Shown here one piece after another: positions 30,855 to 38,559 of a stretch of 64,000 nt of DNA; the first letter of the stretch is position 1; the number at the start of each line of letters is the position of its first letter. Source of the stretch: an uncultured Gammaproteobacteria bacterium (lineage in GTDB: Bacteria; Pseudomonadota; Gammaproteobacteria; HK1); assembly GCA_958295465.1 (NCBI GenBank), contig OY282353.1, positions 4,455,001 to 4,519,000 of the forward strand, read 5' to 3'. The position numbers were made by a program, and so were the translations under genes. The notes under the pieces are model-generated. The model was not told the DNA's origin, did not search any database, and saw only the letters and a list, made by a program, of their open reading frames with translations.

Positions 30855-32354
30855 CTAACGCCAGGTCCTCTTCCAGGCATCGAACTCCCGCGGCGTGAGG
30901 CGGAACCGGGCGACGTTGCCCTCGTGCAGGCCCATGATCTCGGTTTCGACGACCTCCATGAAACGCGCCCGGCCGGCCGGCGGCATCGCGTCCTGGGCGC
31001 GCCGGCGGAAAAAGGCCACGGCGGTCTCCCGGTCCATCGTCTTCGTGACCACGGTCCTCACGGCCTCGGCGATGGCCTCGCGATACCGCAGCCGGAACGG
31101 ATCGGGTTCGCCCAGGGACCGGCGGACCGCGGAGTAGCGGGCGCAGGATCGCTCACAGGCCCAGCAGAAGACGTCGCGCAGGAGCTCGACCCGGTTGAGC
31201 TCGTAGACGCCCAGAATGCCGTCGACGTAAGCCCGGTCCGGGACGTCGGCGAACGACAGCGGACACAGGTTGTCCCGAACGAGGGGCAGGTTCGCGGCGA
31301 GGCGGGACACCCGCTTGTTGACGTCCTCGAAGGGCTGGAGATAGGGAAGCTGCACCATGGCGAAGAACGCCTGCTCGAAGGGATCCTCGATCGCCGTGGC
31401 CGTGTCCAGGATCTGCCGGAAGCATTCTTCGACGAGCTGCGGGATCTCCAGGGGATGGTACGGCGTGCCGCCGATGGCCACCCCGATGGACCGCAGGCGG
31501 CCGCAGGCTCGGGGATCGGCCAGCAGGTTGTCCGCCAGCAGCGCATGCAGGTTCAGGATGGTGTACCGGTTGAAACCGACGTGCCCGGCTTCCTCGACCA
31601 GCAGGTCGATCGCGGCCTTGTGGTTCAGGATCATCTGCGTTTCACGCGCGTCCTTGCCCCCGCTCGCCTCTCCGAGTTCCAGCAGGCGCTCGGTCTCCAG
31701 CAGCGAGTAGGTGTTGCCTTCGAGGCGGCTGGAGTTCCAGGAGAGATCGATCAGCAACCGGTGATGGATCGTTCGCGCATAGGTCCCGGCGGGACGCTCG
31801 CCGCCGGGGGAACGGCCCATTTCGAGCAGTCGCCGGCGAGCGTCAAGAGGAAGGTAGAAGGTCTCGTTCGGCCGGTAGCGGTCGAGGAACGTCCGGTCGT
31901 ATCCGACGGGCCGCCGGTCCTGGATGGGCGTGCGCACCGCCCGCCTGACCGCCTCGCCTTCGGCGGAGACGGGAATATCGTCTCCGCCAACCCGTGCGTA
32001 CCCTTCGGCGGTCCGTGCGCGCTCCCTGACGGCCGATATGTCCGCTGAAGGTCTCGGCGAAGCGCCCGGAGGTGGCGGCGGGCGACGTGCCTGCCCTTCG
32101 GCGATCCGTGTACCCGCCGAAGACCGGGCGGCCTCGCCATCGTTTCGCGGAACCCGGTAACGGCTGCCGCGGCCCCGCCCTCCCCGGCTCAGCCTTCCAC
32201 CTTCCACCAGCCTCGCCAGCCAGCGCTGCAACGTACGGCGGGGCAAGTCGGCCCCCAGGTCGCGGCCGATGTCGTCGAGCGAGGCCCCGTCGGGGAACCG
32301 GCCGGCGATCTCGATCAGGATCTCGAACTCGGAGCTTGCGATCTGCTTCGGCAT
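30855..32354 (-). CDS. Fic family protein with N-terminal winged helix and altered active site
   Basis: This 499-residue protein starts with a helix-turn-helix (SEFEILIEIAGRF...TLQRWLARLVEGGRLSRGGRGRGSRY, residues 8-66). A low-complexity Pro/Arg linker follows, then a Fic domain. The N-terminal inhibitory-helix motif is SSRLEGN (208-214). The active-site loop reads QPFEDVNKR (340-348): the catalytic His of HPFx[DE]GN is Gln. AMPylation by the standard mechanism would be impaired unless this subgroup works differently. The HTH suggests it regulates DNA, probably its own promoter, where a cluster of TGCGCCA sites lies. It is adjacent to the vapBC remnant. Confidence 0.85.
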   Translation of the reverse strand: MPKQIASSEFEILIEIAGRFPDGASLDDIGRDLGADLPRRTLQRWLARLVEGGRLSRGGRGRGSRYRVPRNDGEAARSSAGTRIAEGQARRPPPPPGASPRPSADISAVRERARTAEGYARVGGDDIPVSAEGEAVRRAVRTPIQDRRPVGYDRTFLDRYRPNETFYLPLDARRRLLEMGRSPGGERPAGTYARTIHHRLLIDLSWNSSRLEGNTYSLLETERLLELGEASGGKDARETQMILNHKAAIDLLVEEAGHVGFNRYTILNLHALLADNLLADPRACGRLRSIGVAIGGTPYHPLEIPQLVEECFRQILDTATAIEDPFEQAFFAMVQLPYLQPFEDVNKRVSRLAANLPLVRDNLCPLSFADVPDRAYVDGILGVYELNRVELLRDVFCWACERSCARYSAVRRSLGEPDPFRLRYREAIAEAVRTVVTKTMDRETAVAFFRRRAQDAMPPAGRARFMEVVETEIMGLHEGNVARFRLTPREFDAWKRTWR

Positions 32355-32365
32355 GGCGCTGCTTT

Positions 32366-32467
32366 TTGTGGCGCATTACGGATAATTGCGCCATAAAACT
32401 ACCTATGTGGCGCGTTTCCGGGATTATTGCGCCATATAAACGGCCTTGCAAGCAGAATTGCGCCACT
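32366..32467. promoter_or_regulatory. TGCGCCA operator cluster upstream of the Fic gene
   Basis: Five copies of TGCGCCA or its reverse complement occur at 32369-32375 (minus), 32387-32393, 32408-32414 (minus, last base differs), 32428-32434 and 32459-32465. They are about 18-31 bp apart and sit in an AT-richer stretch just before the Fic start at 32354. A site for the protein's own HTH domain is the simplest guess. Confidence 0.6.
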
Positions 32468-32526
32468 ATGTGCCACTACAAAATGGAACGGAATCCAGAC
32501 CACCGGTTCGGGGGGCTGGTAGCGTG

Positions 32527-32700
32527 CCCGCAGCGCTGGTCCGGGCACCCGCGATTCCGCATAGCGGAATCGCCAAGCGACCGCGCCAGCGGTCGCCATT
32601 CGTATGGAATAAACCTGTTCCCCGCCTGCCCGCAACGCTGGTCCGGGCACCCGCGATTCCGCACCGCGGAATCGCCAAGCGACCGCGCCAGCGGTCGCCG
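32527..32700. repeat. Two REP-like double-hairpin units, inverted relative to those at 21.6 kb
   Basis: Two ~72-bp units (32527-32598, 32629-32700), each CCCGCA-CGCTGGTCCGGGCACC, then hairpin CGATTCCGC-x-GCGGAATCG, CCAA, then hairpin GCGACCGC-GCCA-GCGGTCGC. The double-hairpin part is the reverse complement of the units inside the tandem glycosyltransferase gene. No other gene is seen in 32468-32824. Confidence 0.8.
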
Positions 32701-32824
32701 CTCGCCCATCGTCCTGTATCCTTGCCGGTGCTGCACCCGGCGGGGGTAACGCGGACCCACCGGCCGAGCGCCGTCGCGGCTCCCCGGCGCCTCCCTGAAG
32801 AAATCAATCCGTAAGAGGCCAGTC

Positions 32825-34213
32825 ATGAGCGGACCCGGATACATCAAGTTCGACACCCTGAGCCTGCACGCGGGCCAGAAACCCGATCCGGCCACCGGCG
32901 CGCGTGCGACGCCGATCTACCAGACGACGTCCTACGTCTTCCGGGATTCCGACCACGCCGCGGCGCTGTTCAACGCCGAGCGGCCCGGGCACGTGTACTC
33001 GCGCATCACCAACCCCACCACCGCGGTGCTGGAGGAGCGGGTCGCCGCGCTCGAAGGCGGGGTCGGGGCGATCGCCACCGCCAGCGGGCAGGCCGCGATG
33101 CACTTGGCGATCGCGACCATCGTCGGAGCCGGCGAACACATCGTGGCCTCATCCGCGCTCTACGGCGGCTCGCACAACCTGCTCTCCTACACCCTGCCGC
33201 GCTTCGGCATCGAGACGACGTTCGTCGATCCGCGGGACCCCGCCGCGTTCCGCGCCGCGATCCGCCCCGAGACCCGCCTGGTGTTCAGCGAAACCCTCGG
33301 CAACCCCGGCCTCGACGTGCTCGACGTCCCCGCCGTCGCGGAGGTCGCGCACGCCGCGGGCCTGCCTCTGCTCGTGGACTCGACGTTCACCACGCCCTAC
33401 CTGATGCGCCCCTTCGACCACGGCGCGGATCTCGTCTTCCACTCGGCGACGAAGTTCCTCGGCGGCCACGGGGTGGCGATCGGCGGCGTACTCGTGGACG
33501 GCGGCACGTTCGACTGGGACGCCTCCGGCCGCTTCCCGACCCTGAGCGCGCCCTACGCCGGCTTCCACGACCTGGTGTTCACCGAGGAGTACGGCCCGGC
33601 CGCGTTCATCATGCGCGCGCGCAAGGAAGGCGCGCGCGACTTCGGGGCGTGCATGAGCCCGACCACCGCGTTCCACATCCTGCAAGGGGTGGAGACCCTC
33701 TCGTTGCGCATGGAGCGGCACGTGGCGAACACCCGCAAGGTGGTCGAGTTCCTGGACGGCCACGACGCGGTGGCGAGCGTGGTGTACCCGGAGTTGCCCG
33801 ATCACCCGGACCACGAACTCGCGAAGAAGCTGCTGCCGCGCGGCTGCGGGGCGGTGTTCAGCTTCGAGCTCGAAGGCGGACGGGACGCAGGCCGGACGTT
33901 CATCGAGTCGCTGCGGGTGTTCTCCCATCTCGCGAACGTCGGGGATGCGAAGTCCCTCGTCATCCACCCCGCGAGCACCACCCACCACCGGATGGACGCC
34001 GAGGCGCTCGCACGGGCCGGGATCTCGGAGGGGACGGTGCGGCTTTCGATCGGACTCGAAGACATCGACGATCTGCTCGGTGATCTGGGGCGGGCCCTGC
34101 ACCTGTCGCAACGCGCCGTGAAGCGGCGCGCCGACACGGCACGGCACACCGGCGCGAAGCGGGACGCCGGCGTAGCGCAGAAGGAAGCCGGCCCACGGAG
34201 GGCGGCATCGTGA
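32825..34213 (+). CDS. metY: O-acetylhomoserine sulfhydrylase / aminocarboxypropyltransferase
   Basis: This 462-residue PLP enzyme of the Cys/Met metabolism family makes homocysteine from O-acetylhomoserine and sulfide. Visible landmarks are TPIYQTTSYVF, YSRITNPTTAVLEERVAALE, ASSALYGGSHNLL, the PLP lysine in FHSATKFLGGHG (~209) and SHLANVGDAKSLVIHPAST. The N-terminal TLSLHAGQ-PDPATGARATPIYQTTS is typical of MetY rather than MetB. The last ~25 residues (GAKRDAGVAQKEAGPRRAAS) are not part of the family; they come from a 119-bp repeat overlapping the end of the gene. Its stop overlaps the first repeat-encoded GTG (GTGA). Confidence 0.93.
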   Translation: MSGPGYIKFDTLSLHAGQKPDPATGARATPIYQTTSYVFRDSDHAAALFNAERPGHVYSRITNPTTAVLEERVAALEGGVGAIATASGQAAMHLAIATIVGAGEHIVASSALYGGSHNLLSYTLPRFGIETTFVDPRDPAAFRAAIRPETRLVFSETLGNPGLDVLDVPAVAEVAHAAGLPLLVDSTFTTPYLMRPFDHGADLVFHSATKFLGGHGVAIGGVLVDGGTFDWDASGRFPTLSAPYAGFHDLVFTEEYGPAAFIMRARKEGARDFGACMSPTTAFHILQGVETLSLRMERHVANTRKVVEFLDGHDAVASVVYPELPDHPDHELAKKLLPRGCGAVFSFELEGGRDAGRTFIESLRVFSHLANVGDAKSLVIHPASTTHHRMDAEALARAGISEGTVRLSIGLEDIDDLLGDLGRALHLSQRAVKRRADTARHTGAKRDAGVAQKEAGPRRAAS

Positions 34214-34332
34214 GGTTCGAGGCGGACGGCTTGGTGGGCCATGCGTACACCGGCTCGCGCCCCTTCGCGCCGGACTCGCAACGCGCCGGCGTAGCGCAGA
34301 AGGCGGCCGGCCCACGGAGGGCGGCATCGTGA
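34210..34332 (+). CDS. 40-residue minigene from the 119-bp repeat (copy 1)
   Basis: GTG at 34210 overlaps the metY stop. The peptide starts VRFEADGLVGHAYTGSRPFA and ends QKAAGPRRAAS. It copies the first ~20 residues of the hydrolase at 34448 and then the repeat-derived tail of MetY. Probably a by-product of duplication that lets ribosomes pass from metY to the hydrolase; an independent function is unlikely. Confidence 0.4.
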   Translation: MRFEADGLVGHAYTGSRPFAPDSQRAGVAQKAAGPRRAAS

Positions 34333-34451
34333 GGTTCGAGGCAGACGGCCGGCCGGGCTGTGCATACACCGGCTCCCGCCCCTTCGCGCCGGACTCGCAA
34401 CGCGCCGGCGTAGCGCAGAAGGCGGTGGGTCCGCGGAGGGCAGCGTCGTGA
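34329..34451 (+). CDS. 40-residue minigene from the 119-bp repeat (copy 2)
   Basis: GTG at 34329 overlaps the stop of copy 1. The peptide starts VRFEADGRPGCAYTGSRPFA and ends QKAVGPRRAAS; its TGA overlaps the hydrolase GTG at 34448. It differs from copy 1 by a few substitutions, so the duplication is not brand new. Confidence 0.4.
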   Translation: MRFEADGRPGCAYTGSRPFAPDSQRAGVAQKAVGPRRAAS

Positions 34452-35248
34452 AATTCGAGGTGGACGGCCTCGCGGCCTACGCATACACCGGCTCCCGCCC
34501 CTTCGCGCCGGGGCAGCCGGCGGCGGTGTTCGTGCACGGCGGCGGCCTCGACCACAGCGTGTGGATCCACCAGAGCCGCTACTTCGCGCACCACGGCTTC
34601 AACGTCGCCGCCCTCGACCTGCCGGGCCACGGCCGATCGGCCGGCGCCCCGCCGGACACCATCACCGGCATGGCGCATTGGGTGATGCGCGCGGCCGATG
34701 CGCTCGGCATCGGGCGCCTGTCCGTGGCCGGGCACAGCATGGGCTCGCTGGTGGCCCTGGAAGTGGCCGGCCTCTACCCGGACCGCATCGAGGCCGCGGC
34801 GCTCGTTGGCTGCGCGGTGCCGATGGCGGTCACCAGCGCGCTGCTTGATGCCGCGAAGGCCGGCAGCCATGCCGCCTTCGACATGATCACGCTGTGGGGA
34901 CACCGCATGGATGCGCAGCTCGGCGGCAATCCGGCGCCCGGCATGTGGATGACCGGCGGCGCGGTGCGGCTGCTCGAACGCAGCGGCCCGGGCGTCCTGC
35001 ACAACGACCTGAACGCCTGCAACGAGTACCGCCACGGGCTGGACACCGCGGCGAAGGTCGCCTGCCCCGCCCACCTCGTCCTCGGCCGGGAAGACGTCAT
35101 GGCTCCGCCGCGCGCGGCCCGCGACCTGGTCACCGCCCTCCGGGTGGTGCGGGTCATCGAGCTCGCGGACTGCGGCCACATGCTGATGGCGGAGCAGCCC
35201 GACGCGGTCCGCGACGCGCTGGCGGCGGCCTTTCCGAGGCCGGGCTGA
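34448..35248 (+). CDS. Alpha/beta-hydrolase
   Basis: This 266-residue alpha/beta-hydrolase has the oxyanion region FVHGGGLDHSVW (28-39), the nucleophile elbow GHSMGS (S97), a late acidic residue in LVLGREDVMAPP and the catalytic His in ADCGHMLMAEQP. Family members are esterases, C-C hydrolases or haloperoxidase-like enzymes; the substrate cannot be inferred. GTG at 34448 is in a chain of GTGA overlaps through two minigenes back to metY, so it is probably cotranslated with metY. A homoserine- or thioester-related job is possible but unproven. Confidence 0.85.
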   Translation: MKFEVDGLAAYAYTGSRPFAPGQPAAVFVHGGGLDHSVWIHQSRYFAHHGFNVAALDLPGHGRSAGAPPDTITGMAHWVMRAADALGIGRLSVAGHSMGSLVALEVAGLYPDRIEAAALVGCAVPMAVTSALLDAAKAGSHAAFDMITLWGHRMDAQLGGNPAPGMWMTGGAVRLLERSGPGVLHNDLNACNEYRHGLDTAAKVACPAHLVLGREDVMAPPRAARDLVTALRVVRVIELADCGHMLMAEQPDAVRDALAAAFPRPG

Positions 35249-35487
35249 CGCCGGCAAACCGGCCGGCCGCGCTTCTCGCGGAGGGGTGCTTGCGGTTCCG
35301 CGACCCGAGCTTCGGCGGCTTGGCGGGCGGTGACTTCCCGTGACGACGGCGGGCCGGAGCGGGCCGCCGTTCACCACTCCATCGGTCCCGGTTCTTGCAC
35401 CGGCGGCGCCGATCATTCCTTGCCGGACTCCGGCCCGCGCCCGCATCCGATAGACTTCGCCACCACGTAGCGACACGGCCGAAGGCG

Positions 35488-36366
35488 ATGGCGGACAAGG
35501 AACAGATCGGATTCCAGGGCGAGCCCGGGGCGTACAGCCACCTCGCCTGCCGGGAGGCCCGCCCGGAGATGGAGCCGGTCCCGTACGCGAGCTTCGAGGA
35601 TACGTTCGCGGCGACGGAAGGCGGCGAGGTCGGGCTCGCGATGATCCCCATCGAGAACTCGCTCGGCGGCCGGGTCGCGGACATCCACCACCTGCTGCCG
35701 GAATCGAGCCTGCACATCGTCGCCGAACACTTCCAGCCGGTGCGGCATCACCTTCTTGCGGTGCCGAGCGCGACGCTCGAAGGCATCGAACGCATCGAGA
35801 GCCACGCCCAGGCCCTCCGGCAGTGCCGGCGCTTCGTCCGCGGCCTCGGCGCGCAACCGGTGGTCACCGCGGACACCGCCGGGGCGGCCCGGCATCTCGC
35901 CGAACGCGGGGATCCGAAGGCCGCCGCCATCGCGTCCAGCCTCGCGGGGGAGATCTACGGGCTCGATACGTTGCGCGCAGGTGTCGAGGATCATGACGCG
36001 AACACCACGCGATTCGTGGTGATGGCGCGCGAGCCGATCCGCCCCGATCCGGTCTGGCCGTGCGTGACGTCCATCGTGTTCCGGGTCCGAAGCGTTCCCG
36101 CCGCGCTCTACAAGGCGCTCGGGGGGTTCGCGACCAACGGGGTGAACATCACCAAGCTCGAGAGCTACATCGTGGACGCGAGCTTCACCGTTGCGCAGTT
36201 CTACGCCGAGATCGAAGGGCACGTCGAGCACCGGCTCGTGAAGCTCGCCCTGGAGGAGCTGGAATTCTTCTCGGACTCGTACTCGATCCTCGGCGTCTAT
36301 CCCGCCCACCCCTTCCGCCACGGCGTGGGGCGGCCGGACGCCCCGCACGTTCCTTCATCTTCATGA
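35488..36366 (+). CDS. pheA: Prephenate dehydratase
   Basis: This 292-residue monofunctional enzyme converts prephenate to phenylpyruvate in Phe biosynthesis. The catalytic domain shows GFQGEPGAYSHLA, PIENSLGGRVADIHHLL and AQALRQCR, with the substrate Thr in NTTRFVVMA. A C-terminal ACT regulatory domain (SIVFRVRSVPAALYKALGGF, then NITKLESYIVDASFTVAQFY) follows; it has ESYI where classical PheA has ESRP, as in alphaproteobacterial-type dehydratases. There is no chorismate mutase domain. ATG at 35488 starts the homology. The gap 35249-35487 has no gene. The aminotransferase gene follows 16 bp later. Confidence 0.9.
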   Translation: MADKEQIGFQGEPGAYSHLACREARPEMEPVPYASFEDTFAATEGGEVGLAMIPIENSLGGRVADIHHLLPESSLHIVAEHFQPVRHHLLAVPSATLEGIERIESHAQALRQCRRFVRGLGAQPVVTADTAGAARHLAERGDPKAAAIASSLAGEIYGLDTLRAGVEDHDANTTRFVVMAREPIRPDPVWPCVTSIVFRVRSVPAALYKALGGFATNGVNITKLESYIVDASFTVAQFYAEIEGHVEHRLVKLALEELEFFSDSYSILGVYPAHPFRHGVGRPDAPHVPSSS

Positions 36367-36382
36367 CCCCGAGCGATTGACC

Positions 36383-37618
36383 ATGCCCCACCCGACAACG
36401 AACCCGGCGCCGATGCGCGGCCGGAACTTCCTGATGACCCCGGGGCCCACCAACGTCCCCGACTGTGTGCTCGCCGCGATGCACCGCCCCGCCGTGGATC
36501 TCACGGACACCGACTTCAAGACACTCACGCACTCGTGCCTCGACGATCTCGCCAAGTTGTTCAAGACCCGCGGCCGGGTCTTCCTCTACGCCGCCAACGG
36601 CCACGGCGCGTGGGAGGCGGCGCTCGCGAACGTGATCGGCGAAGGGGATCTCGTGCTCGCGCCCTCCACCGGCGTGTTCTCCTGGGCCTGGGGGGAACTC
36701 GCGAAGGATCTCGGCGCCGAGGTCGAGGAGCTCCCGAGCGACTGGCGGAGCGGGTTCGACTCCGCTCGCATCGAGGAGCGGCTGCGCGCGGACCCCGGGC
36801 ATCGCATCAGGGCGGTGCTCGCGGTGCAGACCGACACCGCGACCTCGGTGACCAGCGACGTCGCGGCGGTGCGCCGGGCCCTCGATGCCTGCGGCCATCC
36901 CGCGCTTCTCATGGCCGACGTCGTCGCATCCCTCGGCTCCACCGACTTCCGCATGGACGATTGGGGCGTGGACGTCGCGGTCGCCGGCTCGCAGAAGGCG
37001 CTGATGACGCCGCCCGGGCTCGCGTTCAACGCGGTGGGCGCGCGCGCGTTGCGCGAGAGCCGTGCCGCCGGAACCCGCCGAGCCTACTGGGACTGGCGCC
37101 AGCGAATGGGAAAGGAGTTCTACATGCTGTTCTGCGGCACCCCGCCCGAGCACCTCATCTGGGCGTTGCGCGAGGCGCTCGACATGATCTTCGAGGAGGG
37201 CCTCGACGCCATGTTCGCGCGCCACCGCCGTCTGGCGCGCGCGGTCCATGCCGCGGTGGAGGTATGGGGACAGGCGGGGGCGCTGGAGTTCAACGCCGTC
37301 AATCCGGCCGAACGGGCCGACTCGGTCACCACCGTCCGGGTCGCGGACGGCATCGACGCCGACCGCGTCCGCCTGCTGGCCCGCGACGGGCTCGACGTCT
37401 CGCTCGGCGGGGGCTTGGGGCCGCTGGAAGGCAAGGCGTTCCGCATCGGACACATGGGCTGGGTGAACGAGCCCATGGTGCTCGGCGCACTGGGGGTGGT
37501 GGAGATGGCGCTCAAGGCGTGCGGCGTGCCGTACGGGAAGGGGGGCGTCACCGCCGCGGTGGACTCCCTGGCCGCGGCCCGCTTCGGGGTAGCGGATCCC
37601 GCGGACGGCGCCGCCTGA
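36383..37618 (+). CDS. Class V aminotransferase, serine-glyoxylate type
   Basis: This 411-residue PLP enzyme of the alanine/serine-glyoxylate aminotransferase group shows LMTPGPTNVPDCVLAAM, the cofactor Lys in VAGSQKALMTPPG (~206), WDWRQRMGKEFYM and FRIGHMGWVNE. It would transfer an amino group from Ser or a related donor to glyoxylate, making Gly. This fits with the glycolate dehydrogenase encoded by glcD/glcEF in the same window, which makes glyoxylate. The start is ATG 36383; TTG 36377 is in frame. It is close behind pheA on the same strand and convergent with the ABC transporter genes. Confidence 0.85.
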   Translation: MPHPTTNPAPMRGRNFLMTPGPTNVPDCVLAAMHRPAVDLTDTDFKTLTHSCLDDLAKLFKTRGRVFLYAANGHGAWEAALANVIGEGDLVLAPSTGVFSWAWGELAKDLGAEVEELPSDWRSGFDSARIEERLRADPGHRIRAVLAVQTDTATSVTSDVAAVRRALDACGHPALLMADVVASLGSTDFRMDDWGVDVAVAGSQKALMTPPGLAFNAVGARALRESRAAGTRRAYWDWRQRMGKEFYMLFCGTPPEHLIWALREALDMIFEEGLDAMFARHRRLARAVHAAVEVWGQAGALEFNAVNPAERADSVTTVRVADGIDADRVRLLARDGLDVSLGGGLGPLEGKAFRIGHMGWVNEPMVLGALGVVEMALKACGVPYGKGGVTAAVDSLAAARFGVADPADGAA

Positions 37619-37714
37619 TTCGGAGGCGCCCGGCCGACGCTTCGACGCACTGGCGCCGCCGGGCCGGCCACCCGGCCGGCGTCGCGAGACCGATCTCCCT
37701 ACCCGGCGCCCCCT

Positions 37715-38557
37715 TCAGCCCGGGCTGATCCCGCGCAGCCGCTCGCCCCGGCGGCGTAGCGCCTCCATCGTGAACATCAGGGCGATGGACACGATGACGA
37801 GCAGGGTCGCCGCCGCGATGATGGTCGGGCTCAACAGCTCGCGGATGCCGCTCCACATGCGCCGCGGCACGGTGTGCTGCTCGGTGCTCGCGAGGAACAG
37901 CACCACCACGATCTCGTCCCACGACGCGGCGAAGGCGAAGAGCGCGCCCGAGACCACTCCCGGGGTGATGATCGGCAGGGTGACCTTGCGGAACACGCGC
38001 AACGGCCCCGCCCCGAGGATCGCGCCGGCCCGCACGAGGTTGTGGTCGAAGCCCTGCAGCGTCGCCGCCACGGTGATGACCACGAAGGGGACCCCCAGCG
38101 CGGTATGGGCGAGGATGATCCCGGTGAGCGTGCTCGCGAGCCCGATCTTGGCGTAGAAGTAGAACACCCCGATCGCGATCACCACGATGGGGACGATGAT
38201 CGGCGAGATGAGCACCGCCATCACCAGGCTCTTGCCGGGGAACTCCGCCCGGGTGAGCCCCAGCGCGGCCATCGTACCCAGCACGGTGGCGAGCGCCGTC
38301 GAGCAGATCGCGATCACCACGCTGTTGACGATCGAGCGCTGCCATAGCAGCGACTGGGGCGAGTCGCCGAAGATCTCCTCGTACCACCGCATCGAGAAGC
38401 CTTCCATGGGGTACGTGAAGAAGGGCACGGAATTGAACGAGAGCGGGATGATCACGACGATCGGCGCGATCAGGAAGAAGAAGATCAGGCCGCAGATCAC
38501 ACGGAGCGCGTAGTACCACGACTTCTGCAGCGGCGTGGCGTAGGGAGGCGCGGCCAC
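37715..38557 (-). CDS. ABC transporter permease, PotC-like
   Basis: This 280-residue inner-membrane permease has six predicted helices and the coupling loop GAGPLRVFRKVTLPIITPGVVSG (EAA motif) of binding-protein-dependent importers. FNSVPFFTYPMEGFSMRWYEEIF is typical of the PotC/spermidine-putrescine type. GTG at 38557 is used; it lies 2 nt after the PotB-like stop, so the two are translationally coupled. It is the last gene of an ABC operon read leftward. No periplasmic binding protein gene is adjacent in the window. Confidence 0.85.
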   Translation of the reverse strand: MAAPPYATPLQKSWYYALRVICGLIFFFLIAPIVVIIPLSFNSVPFFTYPMEGFSMRWYEEIFGDSPQSLLWQRSIVNSVVIAICSTALATVLGTMAALGLTRAEFPGKSLVMAVLISPIIVPIVVIAIGVFYFYAKIGLASTLTGIILAHTALGVPFVVITVAATLQGFDHNLVRAGAILGAGPLRVFRKVTLPIITPGVVSGALFAFAASWDEIVVVLFLASTEQHTVPRRMWSGIRELLSPTIIAAATLLVIVSIALMFTMEALRRRGERLRGISPG

Positions 38558-38559
38558 GG

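Larger units (their letters stand above)
34153..34507. repeat. 119-bp tandem triplication of a translation-start region
   Basis: GTG starts recur at 34210, 34329 and 34448, each followed by nearly the same codons ([RK]FE-DG-...AYTGSRPFAP) and each overlapping a TGA by GTGA. Copies 1 and 2 are complete 119-bp units. The third leads into the real hydrolase gene, and the metY 3' end carries the matching downstream half-unit. Confidence 0.85.

Noticed and set aside
33149..35476. 775-codon minus-strand ORF opposite metY and the hydrolase
   Set aside because: Composition is His/Arg/Asp-rich without domains, and both plus-strand genes have clear catalytic motifs.
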